A stretch of 45,648 nucleotides of DNA from Malonomonas rubra (GTDB lineage: Bacteria > Desulfobacterota > Desulfuromonadia > Desulfuromonadales > Geopsychrobacteraceae). Made by a program: the position numbers and the translations under genes. The notes below the pieces were generated by a model. It worked only from the letters and a program-made list of their open reading frames with translations, had not been told where the DNA came from and made no database searches. Of the stretch, positions 32,675 to 41,775 are shown piece by piece; the first letter of the stretch is position 1, and each line of letters opens with the position of its first letter. Location: assembly GCF_003247215.1 (NCBI RefSeq), contig NZ_QKAP01000094.1:1-45648 (forward strand), in the 5' to 3' direction.

Positions 32675-32842
32675 ATGGATTTTCTTCCGCTGATTGGCAT
32701 CGTGGCGGTTTGGTATATCGTCAACAAATGGATTTTGCCCCGGATGGGAATCGATACGTGACTTTCCGGCAGGTGTGAACTTCCGCGTGACGGAAGTAAA
32801 AAGGATCAAGCGGCCGATAACGCTGAAAATAATCCGAAATAG
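32675..32842 (+). CDS. Candidate selenoprotein: small single-span membrane protein with in-frame UGA (U-x4-C)
   Basis: ATG 32675 has AGGAG before it. Twenty-eight codons give one membrane helix (MDFLPLIGIVAVWYIVNKW, then ILPRMGIDT), after which comes TGA 32759-32761. Read as selenocysteine (U29), the frame continues LSGRCELPRDGSKKDQ and AADNAENNPK to TAG 32840-32842, 55 residues in total. The motif U-L-S-G-R-C looks redox-like and follows the helix directly. A perfect seven-pair hairpin 17 bases after the UGA fits the bacterial SECIS rules. If the UGA is a plain stop, the product is a 28-residue membrane peptide (32675-32761). The topology puts the U/C motif on one membrane face; which face is unclear. 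Probably cotranscribed with the kinase. No sel genes are in the window. Confidence 0.68.
32779..32797 (+). promoter_or_regulatory. Candidate bacterial SECIS hairpin
   Basis: ACTTCCG (32779-32785) pairs perfectly with CGGAAGT (32791-32797) around the loop CGTGA. The loop begins 24 bases after the in-frame TGA and has G in its first two positions, within the published bSECIS limits (16-37 bases, short loop, early G). It lies inside the coding frame after the TGA. Confidence 0.6.
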
Positions 32843-33019
32843 CATGCTACGCGTCTTCCGCTGAGGGAGCTCCTTTTTTATGGTGCTTTTCTATTCCGTT
32901 CTGCATACATCCTTAGGAATAGCAAATATTTAATCCAAAAGTTGACAGCAGATCGAAAAGAAGCAGCTGGTCGACAAGTTGAGAGAGTTGGGATTGATCA
33001 ACTAGGGGCAAGGGGATTT

Positions 33020-34092
33020 TATGGGGAAAATATCTGGGTTTTGATTGTCGATGACTCGGCAATTGTACTCCGAACATTTCAGGAGATTCTTGATTCCGAT
33101 CCGGGAATCGAAGTTATGGGCGTTGCCAGCGAGCCATTTGCCGTCACCAAGATGAATGCTGAGATTCCCGATGTGATCACGTCGGACTTGGGAATGCCGC
33201 GGATGGAGGGCTTCACGTTTCTGCAGAAGATCATGAGTCATCCCAATCTCTGCGTTGATGTACTCCAGCTTGACCGGAAAAGGTATCGAAACTGAGCTCA
33301 AAGTCATGGTGGGGACGTCGATATCATCACCAAGTTGATTTCGGCAGTAGACAATTTCTGGAAGAATCGAAAATCCGCATTTGTGATGTCGTCAAGGCCG
33401 CTGAACAAGCACGCCTGCGCCCCACCGTTCCTACTCCCTAGCTGACCGCCGATGCGGTCCTCTCGAAAGGGTCGAGCAAAAGTCAGGCGATGATCCAGAC
33501 GACGGAACTGATTGTCGTTGTTGGCGCATCTATCGATGGAACCGAAGCCTTGAGTATTTTTCTGGAAGCGTTTCCAGCCGATTCCTCCGGCATCGTCATC
33601 GTTCAGCATATACCGGAACATTTTACCGCCACCTTCGCTCAAAGGTTGAACGAGCTCTGTAAGATTAGTGTCATGGAAGCGACCAACAACGATACTGTTA
33701 TCCGCAGATGGGCACTAATTGCACATGGCATCAAGAAGATCCTGCTCAAACATAATGGTGCCCGTTACTACATGGAGGTCAAGGACGCTCCGCTGGTCTC
33801 TCACCGCCGCCCATAGGTCGATGTACTCTTCCGTAGCGGCCCAGTATGCTGGAAAGAACTGCGTTGGTGTGATCATGACCGAGATGGGGGATGATGGCGC
33901 CAAAGGAATGCTCGAGAGGAAGGACGTCGGTGCTTACAAATATTGCCCAGGATGGTGGTTTATGGAATGCCGAAGGAGGCAAACTAGCTTGGAGGAGTCG
34001 ATAAGGTCCTGCCGTTGAACAAAATCATTCCTGAGGTGCTCCGTTGCAGCGGAACAGTAGCGTTTGAGAAGGATTCCGGCGGAACCACCTAG
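33020..34092 (+). pseudogene. cheB: Decayed cheB (chemotaxis methylesterase)
   Basis: Fragments in several frames together spell CheB. ATG 33020 gives MGKI, then a frameshift leads to [20 protein letters not shown] and [20 protein letters not shown] (receiver). A second shift near 33260 is followed by CheB-like linker sequence. The methylesterase part (from about 33490) keeps the nucleophile region [20 protein letters not shown] (canonical GG is now DG), the His in [18 protein letters not shown] and the Asp in [15 protein letters not shown] after a further frameshift near 33810. The end reads [14 protein letters not shown] to TAG 34090. At least four frame changes make it a pseudogene unless the sequence is faulty. 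No other chemotaxis genes adjoin. Confidence 0.85.
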
Positions 34093-34113
34093 CCGGGTTC
34101 TTTATCGCTTTTG

Positions 34114-35532
34114 CTACAGATAGGGAGTAAAAAGTTTGCAGAAAGAATCGCGCAGCCGTAATGGAAGCGAGCGTTGATCGATTTCTGCAAGGCTGACTTG
34201 CCTAGATCTCGCGCGACTTTGATCAAAATGATCGCCCAACTCGGTGATCGTTTCAGTATCGAAAATTTCGACATTGAACTCAAAATTCAATCGTAGGCTG
34301 CGCGGATCGAGGTTGGCGGAACCGACCAAGGCATATTCGTCGTCGATCAGCAACAGTTTACTGTGTACAAACGGCGGTGGTTGGTAGTAGATGTTGACAT
34401 TGTGCTCCAGCAGTTCGAACAGGAAGGCGTTGGTTGCCCAGGACATGTAAGGCAGATTGTTTTGTTCCGGCAGCAGGATGTCGACTTTGACTCCGCGTAA
34501 AGCTGCTGCGCTGATTGCTGCAAGCTGTGCCCGGGTCGGAATAAAATAGGGAGTCATGATGCGGATGTACGAGGTGGCGCAGGTCAGCGCTCCGATCAGG
34601 ATCCAGTTCAGTTTTTCATGCTGCTCGTTCGGGCCGGCACTGATGCCGCGGCAGCAGGCGTTACCGGAAACTTGGGGGATTGGCCAATTGCGCGGCTTGC
34701 GTTTTTCGTCGGTGGCGAAATGCCAGTCTTCAAGAAAAGCATCGCGCAGCTGGTTGCTGATCGGCCCTTCAAGGCGGAAGTGTAGATCAATGGCTCGGCG
34801 CGGATTATTCTTGATCTCTGCCAGATGTTTGTCGCAGATATTCATTCCGCCAGTGAAGCTGATGTCATTATCGACAACCAGCAACTTGCGGTGATTGCGC
34901 ATATTGAGATAAAGGCTGCGTGCCAGACTCGGCGGCATGAAGATGGCGAACGGGATTTTTTCCCGTTTCAGCAGATGACGCACCTTGGCCAAGGCGTAAT
35001 ATTGGCCGAAGGCATCGATCAGTACCCGCACGTCAACTCCGCGTTTGGTCGCGGCCGCAAGTTCCTTTACGAATAATTCGCCGGTACAATCCGCCTTGAA
35101 AATATAGCTGCAGAGTAAAACCATTTCCTTTGCGTTACGGATCGCTTCAAGCATGGCCGGGTAGGCTTGCTCACCATTGTAGAGAACCTTGACGCTATTT
35201 CCGCAAATCAGCGGTCGGCGGGTGACAGCATCGGAGAGTTGGATCAGCGCGTGGCTTGTCGGGGTGTCGGGAAACCTCCGCAGGTCTCTGCTGCTTGGAG
35301 ACGCATCGACGTTGAGCCAGTGCATCCCCTGCCCTTGCTCCTGCAATTCACGGGCTCGGGTACGGATGCGATTGACCCCGAACATCCAGTAAAAGAGGGC
35401 GCCGAATCCGGGTAAGGCGATACAGGCCACAATCCAGCCGAGTGCGGCCCGCGGGTCGCGTTTGGTTAACAATGCATGGCCGGCCGAGAAGAACGCTAGG
35501 AGCCAGATGAATACCAGTAGCAGGGTGAGCAT
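34114..35532 (-). CDS. cls: Cardiolipin synthase (phospholipase D family)
   Basis: A 472-residue membrane-bound enzyme that makes cardiolipin from phosphatidylglycerol. Two N-terminal helices (about 2-20 and 30-50) precede two HKD motifs: H214-K216-D221 in NHRKLLVVDNDISFTGGMN and H390-K392-D397 in VHSKLLLIDDEYALVGSAN. Length and layout match bacterial ClsA-type synthases. The ribosome site is GGGGG five bases before ATG. It stands alone, converging on the decayed cheB. Confidence 0.9.
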   Translation of the reverse strand: MLTLLLVFIWLLAFFSAGHALLTKRDPRAALGWIVACIALPGFGALFYWMFGVNRIRTRARELQEQGQGMHWLNVDASPSSRDLRRFPDTPTSHALIQLSDAVTRRPLICGNSVKVLYNGEQAYPAMLEAIRNAKEMVLLCSYIFKADCTGELFVKELAAATKRGVDVRVLIDAFGQYYALAKVRHLLKREKIPFAIFMPPSLARSLYLNMRNHRKLLVVDNDISFTGGMNICDKHLAEIKNNPRRAIDLHFRLEGPISNQLRDAFLEDWHFATDEKRKPRNWPIPQVSGNACCRGISAGPNEQHEKLNWILIGALTCATSYIRIMTPYFIPTRAQLAAISAAALRGVKVDILLPEQNNLPYMSWATNAFLFELLEHNVNIYYQPPPFVHSKLLLIDDEYALVGSANLDPRSLRLNFEFNVEIFDTETITELGDHFDQSRARSRQVSLAEIDQRSLPLRLRDSFCKLFTPYL

Positions 35533-35588
35533 GAAGCCCCCGAACGAAAAATGAAGATCTTAACGTTTTCAAGAGGTTAGCAAAGCAT

Positions 35589-35613
35589 CGGTCACTTGTC
35601 CAGCAAGTGACCG
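35589..35613. repeat. Perfect 10-bp stem-loop between cls and the zinc-ribbon gene
   Basis: CGGTCACTTG (35589-35598) pairs with CAAGTGACCG (35604-35613) around TCCAG. It lies upstream of cls and downstream of the zinc-ribbon gene, both on the minus strand. A T run on the plus strand is 11 bases away. It may terminate the zinc-ribbon transcript weakly. Confidence 0.55.
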
Positions 35614-35649
35614 ATGGCGAGGAGATTTTTTATTCGGCGGTGTTAAAGA

Positions 35650-35982
35650 TCAGCGTAGCGAGGTGCCACAGCGGGCACAGGTGAGAACCGTGTTGGTGGA
35701 AATTTTATCGCCGCAGGTCGGGCAGTTGAACCAGTGCCGACAGAAGCGGCACTGTTGCTCCGAAAGCCCTTGTTTCTTCTTGCATTTCGGACAGCGGCGG
35801 TACATCTTGCGGTTTTTCAGATAGTCTTCGAAAAATAGTCCGCAACGCGGACATTCGTTGGTGCCTGGTTTATGAATGGTGGCTTCGCAGCCCGGAATCG
35901 GGCATTTAAAAACGGTTTTACACTTGCTGCACCAGTATTCGCCTTTGAGTGGTTCGCCACAGTTGGAACATTTTTTTGCCAT
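35650..35982 (-). CDS. Multi zinc-ribbon protein
   Basis: A 110-residue protein with seven CxxC-like pairs: KCSNCG, WCSKCKTVFKCPIPGC, ECPRCG, RCPKCK, QCRFCRHWFNCPTCG and TCARCG. These would bind three to four zinc ions in successive ribbons. No catalytic domain, membrane segment or signal is present. It may be an adaptor for protein or nucleic acid; I cannot assign a function. It lies alone between cls and a divergent uncharacterised gene. Confidence 0.8.
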   Translation of the reverse strand: MAKKCSNCGEPLKGEYWCSKCKTVFKCPIPGCEATIHKPGTNECPRCGLFFEDYLKNRKMYRRCPKCKKKQGLSEQQCRFCRHWFNCPTCGDKISTNTVLTCARCGTSLR

Positions 35983-36149
35983 TGTTCAACCCCGTCCTCT
36001 TTCTGATGATCGACACGTTGCAGTCGGAGTTTTCTATTGTAATCGACCGGACCCGGATTGCCAAGCAGAGTCTGGTCTTGAGTCGGAGGACGTTTGTTGT
36101 TATGATCCTTTAGTTGTTTTTAATATTCTCGATTTGCAGGAGCCAGTGA

Positions 36150-36602
36150 ATGACGAGCGATTTTCGGGTTGAAAAAAAACAGCAGCCAGTAGTTTTATTC
36201 ATGGCGGATGGTTCGATTTTTGAGGCCACGGTTTTTCTCGCCACCTATGCCATGCATCATAGTGGTGAACAGACGGTTTTCGATCTGTTGCAGGAAGAGG
36301 ACCTCTTCCTGCCGGCAAAAACCGCTGATGGCCAATTCCACCTGATTTGCAAAGGGATGATCTGCCATGCCCGTTGCCAGGTCGAGCCTGACCCTGGATT
36401 GGAATACACTGACTGCCAGGTGAAGATTTTTTTCCTAGGGGGAGAAGTTCTGCAGGGCACCATCAAGATGGATATGCTCGCTAACTCGGCGCGCTTAAGC
36501 GACTATATTAACGATGGGACAGAGTTTTTCCCGCTTTTTGCCGGGGAACATGCCCATTTGGTGAATCGCAGCCTGGTGCGTAACGTGGTGCTGATCGATT
36601 GA
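36150..36602 (+). CDS. Uncharacterised protein with apparent internal duplication
   Basis: A 150-residue soluble protein. Two halves look alike: VVLFMADGSIFEATVFLATY with FDLLQEEDLFLPA, and VKIFFLGGEVLQGTIKMDML with LSDYINDGTEFFPLFAGE. Each reads strand, G-x2, strand, then a Leu-rich helix and an F-x-P/L element, as in proteins with a repeated beta domain. I do not recognise a named function. AGGAG lies eight bases before ATG. A terminator follows at 36629. Confidence 0.65.
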   Translation: MTSDFRVEKKQQPVVLFMADGSIFEATVFLATYAMHHSGEQTVFDLLQEEDLFLPAKTADGQFHLICKGMICHARCQVEPDPGLEYTDCQVKIFFLGGEVLQGTIKMDMLANSARLSDYINDGTEFFPLFAGEHAHLVNRSLVRNVVLID

Positions 36603-36628
36603 CTTCCTCGTCAGGAGGCAGGAATAGT

Positions 36629-36663
36629 GAAGACCAGTCCCGAGGGGGCTGGCCTTCTTTTTT
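36629..36663 (+). terminator. Rho-independent terminator
   Basis: GAAG-CCAG-CCC on the left pairs with GGG-CTGG-CTTC on the right with single mismatches, followed by six T (36658-36663). Confidence 0.85.
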
Positions 36664-36697
36664 GTCGGCAAATCATGGCAGTTACAGCGAAGAATTG

Positions 36698-37090
36698 TTA
36701 GTCTTCGATTTCAAGCTTCGCTGTCATCTGCGGGTTGTCGCGCTTCATGACGAACAGATAACTTTCCTTCAACTTTTTGGTAAAGAGAGTGCCAATCCAC
36801 AACGGACTCCAGACCACCCCCGCCATAAGCCAGCGCTTCATGGCGCCGGAATCAGTTTTGTCAGCCTTAATGGTCAGGTCGACAGGTTCATACCCCTGTT
36901 GGGTGATCGACACCTGATGCTGACTGCCAGTACTCAGAGCATAATCGTAACGGACCGGAGTTGGTCCGATCTTTTTTCCATCAATAGTTACGATCGCTCC
37001 AGGCGGTTCGGATTGAATCATTGCCTGATGGGGGGCACAGGCACAAAGAAACGCGCAAAAAACGATTAGGGTTATCAGTTTACATATCAT
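36698..37090 (-). CDS. PEGA-domain lipoprotein
   Basis: A 130-residue lipoprotein: signal with lipobox (FLCAC) near residue 18, then the PEGA domain SEPPGAIVTIDGKKIGPTPV with VSITQQGYEPVDLTIKA. A hydrophobic patch (WLMAGVVWSPLWIG) follows. PEGA domains are beta-rich and occur on surface proteins; role unknown. GGAG lies before ATG. It lies about 270 bases downstream of uvrA on the same strand, probably a separate unit. Confidence 0.82.
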   Translation of the reverse strand: MICKLITLIVFCAFLCACAPHQAMIQSEPPGAIVTIDGKKIGPTPVRYDYALSTGSQHQVSITQQGYEPVDLTIKADKTDSGAMKRWLMAGVVWSPLWIGTLFTKKLKESYLFVMKRDNPQMTAKLEIED

Positions 37091-37322
37091 TTAGGGGCTC
37101 CTTCGCGGAAACAGATTTGCCGGCAGTGTCTAGGAACCTGCAAAGCGTGTGCCGTTTCATCGAGTTTGTTAATTGATTTGGCCCTGGTGCCCGAAGGGGT
37201 GAAGCAAGTTTGGTTATATCAGGAAGATAAGAAGATTGCATTAACTTCTGTCTTGCTTTTCGGCAGGTGCGGTGAAAATCTTTAGGAGCCTTGTTAGCGA
37301 CAGATTTTGGCAACCTGTGCAG

Positions 37323-37340
37323 ATTTTGCGTCAGCAAAAT
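37323..37340. repeat. Short inverted repeat downstream of uvrA
   Basis: ATTTTGC (37323-37329) and GCAAAAT (37334-37340) flank four bases. On the minus strand it follows the uvrA stop by about 20 bases, but lacks a T run, so a role in termination is doubtful. Confidence 0.35.
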
Positions 37341-37361
37341 GCCACACCTGACGGAGGCTCG

Positions 37362-40190
37362 TCACCCCACCTTGTAATCTTTCACCAGATAATCACGTAG
37401 GAACTGGCCGGTATAGGAACGGGGTTCTTGTGCCACCTCTTCCGGTGTCCCGGCGGCAATCACCTGGCCGCCGCGACTGCCACCTTCCGGACCTAGATCG
37501 ATAAGATAATCGGCGGTTTTGATCACGTCTAGATTGTGCTCAATGACTACGACGGTGTTGCCGGTTTCGACCAGTCGGTTGAGCACCTCAAGCAGCTTGT
37601 GGATGTCTGCGAAGTGCAAGCCGGTGGTCGGCTCGTCAAGGATGTAGATGGTTTTTCCGGTTGCCCGCTTGCCCAGCTCGCGTGCTAACTTGACCCGCTG
37701 AGCTTCACCGCCGGAGAGGGTGGTGGCGCTCTGCCCTAGCTTGATATAGCCGAGGCCGACGTCACGGATCGTCTGCAACTTGCTGCTGATCTTCGGGATG
37801 TTCTCGAGGAACTTGCTTGCCTGGTTGACAGTCATGTTAAGCACTTCGGCGATGCTTTTGCCCTTGTACTTCACCTCGAGGGTTTCGCGGTTGTATCGTG
37901 CCCCATTGCAGACCTCGCACTGCACGTAGACATCGGGTAGAAAGTGCATTTCAATCTTAATGATACCGTCGCCACTGCAGGCTTCGCAGCGACCCCCTTT
38001 GACGTTGAAGGAGAAGCGCCCCGGCTTGTAACCGCGGATCTTCGCCTCCGGCAGTTGGGCAAACAGTTCGCGGATGTCGGTGAACACCCCGGTGTAGGTG
38101 GCCGGGTTGGAACGCGGAGTGCGGCCGATCGGCGACTGGTCGATGTCGATGACTTTGTCCAGCTGCTCCAGACCAACAATTTTCTTTACCGGACCGGCCT
38201 TTTCGCGGTTGCGGTGCAGCTTCTGGGCGAGCGCCTTGTAGAGGGTTTCGATTACCAATGACGACTTACCGGAGCCGGAGACTCCGGTGAAGCAAGTCAA
38301 CACGCCGAGGGGGATTCTGACGTCAACGCACTGCAGATTATTGGCGCGAGCGCCAAACAGTTCGAGCCAGCGCCCGCTGGTGCGTCTTTCGCTCGGCACC
38401 AAGATTTGTCGTTTGCCGGAGAGGTACTGGCCTGTCAGCGAGTCTTCGACCGCCATCACTTGCTCCGGTGTGCCTTGCGCGACGACCTCGCCGCCATGCA
38501 CGCCAGCGGCAGGGCCCATGTCGATGACATGGTCGGCGGCAGCGATGGTTTCCTCGTCGTGCTCTACCACGAGCACTGTATTGCCGAGGTCGCGCAGCCT
38601 CTTCAACGTGGTCAGCAGTCTTTGATTGTCCCGTTGGTGCAGACCGATCGAGGGTTCGTCGAGGATGTAGAGCACGCCCATCAGTGAGGAGCCGATCTGG
38701 GTGGCAAGCCGGATCCGCTGTCCTTCTCCGCCGCTGAGAGTGCCGGCGCTGCGGTCGAGGGTCAGATAATCGAGGCCGACGTGCGACAAGAACGAAAGCC
38801 GCTCACGGATCTCCTTGAGAATCCGTCGGGCGATTTCGGCCTGCTTGCCAGGGAGTTCCAGTTCGGCGAAGAACTTTTCCGCCTCGGCGATCGACATGGC
38901 ACAGGTTTGCTGGATGTTTTTTTCTGCCACCGTTACATGCAGTGACTCCGGCCTCAACCGCGCGCCTTCACAGGTGGGGCAGGGGATCACGCTCATAAAG
39001 CGTTCCAAGTTTTCGCGTACCCCGTCCGAATCGGTTTCCCGGTAGCGCCGCTCCAGGTTGGTGATTACTCCTTCGAAGGGTTTTTCGTAGAAATGGCGCC
39101 TCTCTCCCTGATCGTAGAAAAAGCGCACATCTTCATCGCCGGAGCCATAAAGAATGATCTGCTGTAATCGTTTCGACAGCTTGTTGAACGGGGTGCGGAT
39201 GTCGAACTGATAATGTATCGCCAGGGCTTCGAGTAATGCCTGGTAATAGTAACCGGTACGCGTATCCCAGGGGACGATGGCCCCGTCGCGTAAGGAAAAG
39301 TCGGGGTTCGGTACCACCTGTTCCGGGTCAAAATAGTTGCGGGTGCCTAGGCCACTGCAGTCCTGGCATGCGCCGTGCGGATTGTTGAAGGAGAACATGC
39401 GCGGCTCGATGTCGGGATAGGAGAGCCCGCATTCGATGCAGGCGTGTTTGGCCGAGAAAATCTGACTCTTTCCGTCCGGTACTTCTACCCGCACTAGCCC
39501 GTCGGCCAAACGCAGTGCGGTTTCGATCGAGTCGGCTAGGCGTGATTCGATCCCTTCCTTGATTACTAGTCGATCGACAACCACTTCGAGGGTATGTTTC
39601 TTCTGCTTGTCGAGCTCGATCTTTTCTCCTAGTTCACGCATTTCGCCGTCGATGCGGATGCGTACAAAACCGTCCGCCTGCAGCTCGGTCATCTCCTTGC
39701 GGTACTCGCCCTTGCGCTCACGGACGATCGGCGCCATCACCAGCAACTTACTCCGTTCAGGCAGCTGCATAACCCGGTCGACCATCTGTTCGACGGTCTG
39801 TGAGCTGATTTTTTCGCCGCAACGGTGACAGAGGATCTCGCCGACTCGGGCGTAGAGCAGACGCAGGTAATCGTAGATTTCGGTGACTGTGCCGACGGTG
39901 GAGCGGGGGTTCTTCGAGGTGGTCTTCTGCTCGATGGAGATCGCCGGAGACAGGCCATCGATCTGGTCGACATCCGGCTTCTCCATCTGTTCGAGAAACT
40001 GGCGGGCGTAAGCCGACAGACTCTCGACATAGCGGCGCTGTCCCTCGGCGTAAATGGTGTCAAACGCGAGGGTCGATTTACCCGAGCCAGAAACACCGGT
40101 GATGACCACCAACTGGTCACGCGGGATGTCGATATCGATATTCTTCAGGTTGTGCTCACGTGCACCACGGATTTTTATTTTGTCGATCAT
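37362..40190 (-). CDS. uvrA: Excinuclease ABC subunit A
   Basis: A 942-residue UvrA, the damage-recognition ATPase of nucleotide excision repair, working with UvrB. Two ABC modules are visible. Walker [20 protein letters not shown] near residue 35 and [20 protein letters not shown] in the second half. Signatures: [17 protein letters not shown] and [18 protein letters not shown]. Zinc modules: CIECG...CQDC and CEACSGDG...CEVCNG. The length is normal. It starts 22 bases after the pdxA stop, so it is probably cotranscribed with pdxA. Confidence 0.97.
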   Translation of the reverse strand: MIDKIKIRGAREHNLKNIDIDIPRDQLVVITGVSGSGKSTLAFDTIYAEGQRRYVESLSAYARQFLEQMEKPDVDQIDGLSPAISIEQKTTSKNPRSTVGTVTEIYDYLRLLYARVGEILCHRCGEKISSQTVEQMVDRVMQLPERSKLLVMAPIVRERKGEYRKEMTELQADGFVRIRIDGEMRELGEKIELDKQKKHTLEVVVDRLVIKEGIESRLADSIETALRLADGLVRVEVPDGKSQIFSAKHACIECGLSYPDIEPRMFSFNNPHGACQDCSGLGTRNYFDPEQVVPNPDFSLRDGAIVPWDTRTGYYYQALLEALAIHYQFDIRTPFNKLSKRLQQIILYGSGDEDVRFFYDQGERRHFYEKPFEGVITNLERRYRETDSDGVRENLERFMSVIPCPTCEGARLRPESLHVTVAEKNIQQTCAMSIAEAEKFFAELELPGKQAEIARRILKEIRERLSFLSHVGLDYLTLDRSAGTLSGGEGQRIRLATQIGSSLMGVLYILDEPSIGLHQRDNQRLLTTLKRLRDLGNTVLVVEHDEETIAAADHVIDMGPAAGVHGGEVVAQGTPEQVMAVEDSLTGQYLSGKRQILVPSERRTSGRWLELFGARANNLQCVDVRIPLGVLTCFTGVSGSGKSSLVIETLYKALAQKLHRNREKAGPVKKIVGLEQLDKVIDIDQSPIGRTPRSNPATYTGVFTDIRELFAQLPEAKIRGYKPGRFSFNVKGGRCEACSGDGIIKIEMHFLPDVYVQCEVCNGARYNRETLEVKYKGKSIAEVLNMTVNQASKFLENIPKISSKLQTIRDVGLGYIKLGQSATTLSGGEAQRVKLARELGKRATGKTIYILDEPTTGLHFADIHKLLEVLNRLVETGNTVVVIEHNLDVIKTADYLIDLGPEGGSRGGQVIAAGTPEEVAQEPRSYTGQFLRDYLVKDYKVG

Positions 40191-40212
40191 CGGTCTTTTC
40201 TGTTCTTGAGAA

Positions 40213-41205
40213 TTATCTGTCCATCATCTGTTCTGCCATGTCGATCGCGGCAACCAGACTTGCAATGCTCGCTTTACCAGTTCCAGCCAAGTTGTAGGCG
40301 GTACCGTGATCGACGCTGGTACGCACGATCGGCAGGCCTAGGGTTACATTGACACCATCTTCGAAATGCAACAGCTTCAGGGGAATCAGCCCCTGGTCGT
40401 GATACATGCAGATCACCACGTCATGGCTGCCTTTGGCCGCGAAGTGAAACAGGGTGTCGGCGCTGTGCGGCCCGTCGGCAGCTATCCCTTCTGCTTGTGC
40501 TTGTTTGATCGCCGGGATGATCAGTCGCGCTTCCTCGTCGCCGAACAGGCCGTTCTCTCCCGCATGCGGATTGAGGGAGAGGACCGCCAATTTTGGTTGA
40601 TCGATCCCGAACTTCTGGCGGAAGCTCCGCTCGGTGATGCGGATCGTCTCCAGAATTTCGGTGGTGGAGAGGGTTTGTGGCACATCCCGATAGGCAAGAT
40701 GAGTTGTGACCAGACAGACCTTCAGTTTCTGTCCTGCGAGCATCATCACCACTTTCTCCACTCCGCAACGTTTCGCGAGCATCTCGGTGTGGCCTGGAAA
40801 ACGAACTCCGGCGGCGTTGATCGCAGTCTTATTGATCGGGCAGGTCACCATCCCGGCGGCCGAACCATCAAGGCAACGGCTTATGCAATATTCGATGTAA
40901 TCGGCCATCGCCCTCCCGCAGGCATGGTCCGGGTTACCGTATTTCAGCTGGCCGGCATCCAGCTGCGTGAGGTTGACCAGATCGATAGTCTGTCCCCCAC
41001 AGGTTAATTCGTAGCTATCCCTCTGTTGCATGGTCGCTTCCAGATTGCAGGAAAAAATTGCGGCAGCTCGTTGCAACACCCCTAGGTCGCCGACCAGCTG
41101 CAGTGGATGCCGACGGTTGGCGAAGGCTCGTTCCAGCAGGGCCTTGATAAGCAATTCTGGACCGATCCCAGTTGGATCGCCCATGGTGATTAATAGTGGT
41201 TTCAC
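40213..41205 (-). CDS. pdxA: 4-hydroxythreonine-4-phosphate dehydrogenase
   Basis: A 330-residue PdxA of the DXP-dependent vitamin B6 pathway. It opens with [16 protein letters not shown] and keeps the substrate and metal residues in [39 protein letters not shown] and [19 protein letters not shown]. The start codon is GTG 41205 with GGGT before it; the overlapping ATG runs into a stop at once. It lies between a DUF4019 gene and uvrA on the same strand. Confidence 0.95.
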   Translation of the reverse strand: MKPLLITMGDPTGIGPELLIKALLERAFANRRHPLQLVGDLGVLQRAAAIFSCNLEATMQQRDSYELTCGGQTIDLVNLTQLDAGQLKYGNPDHACGRAMADYIEYCISRCLDGSAAGMVTCPINKTAINAAGVRFPGHTEMLAKRCGVEKVVMMLAGQKLKVCLVTTHLAYRDVPQTLSTTEILETIRITERSFRQKFGIDQPKLAVLSLNPHAGENGLFGDEEARLIIPAIKQAQAEGIAADGPHSADTLFHFAAKGSHDVVICMYHDQGLIPLKLLHFEDGVNVTLGLPIVRTSVDHGTAYNLAGTGKASIASLVAAIDMAEQMMDR

Positions 41206-41315
41206 ATCTACCCTTTTCTGATTTGTAAAGGAGTAAGTTTAACCGAATTGGTTGCCTTAAAACAATAGTCGCTGTACAGATGCTGAGGTGGTGCGGGAAA
41301 ATGCACCAAGGGAGG

Positions 41316-41773
41316 TTAATTCAGTTCGAGGAGATAGCCGATCACCCGCCAGCGGCCATCAAAGTCTTTGTACATCGTCACCTGCTCGCTGACCTCGGCA
41401 CGGGTTTCGAAATCGGTTTTGAAGCGGACTTGCAGGTAGAGGCCATCGAGGGCTTTTTCAAAAGAGCTGGTGAAGCGATAGCCGGCCAGCTGACGATCAA
41501 TGGTGCCGCCGAAGCGTTGGCGCTGATCGCGATAGATGAGTTGCCAAGGTTTCGGCGGCAATTGCCTTTGGAAATAGCGAGTTGTCGCGGCCCAGGCTTT
41601 GAGGGGTTGTTGCTGGTCGAGAAGGGTAACAAACTGCATCGCCTTTTCGATGATCGGCTTCTGCGTCGAATCGGGAATAATCACCGCTCCCAGTGTTGGG
41701 GTGACCAACCAATGCTGGCTGTCAGCAACAAACTGAGCAGTCAGGCAAAAGAGATTACTTTCTTCAGTGCCAC
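41316..41773 (-). pseudogene. DUF4019-type exported protein with disrupted N-terminus
   Basis: The mature part is intact (41316 to about 41690): EKAMQFVTLLDQQQPLKAW, RQRFGGTIDRQLAGYRF and VTMYKDFDGRWRVIGYLLE. It lacks a good start in its frame; TTG 41708 is the best. In another frame GTG 41773, two bases after the ilvA stop, gives VALKKVISFA, then TGA 41741, then LLSLLLTASIGWS, clearly a signal peptide. One frameshift plus a stop thus separate signal and body. It is either a pseudogene or a sequence error. A second DUF4019 gene is at 9558. Confidence 0.6.
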
Positions 41774-41775
41774 GT

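Noticed and set aside
41716-41773. In-frame TGA in the DUF4019 signal peptide as selenocysteine
   Set aside because: Selenocysteine in a signal core is implausible, and the frame after it hits another stop and does not join the mature domain. A frameshift explains it better.
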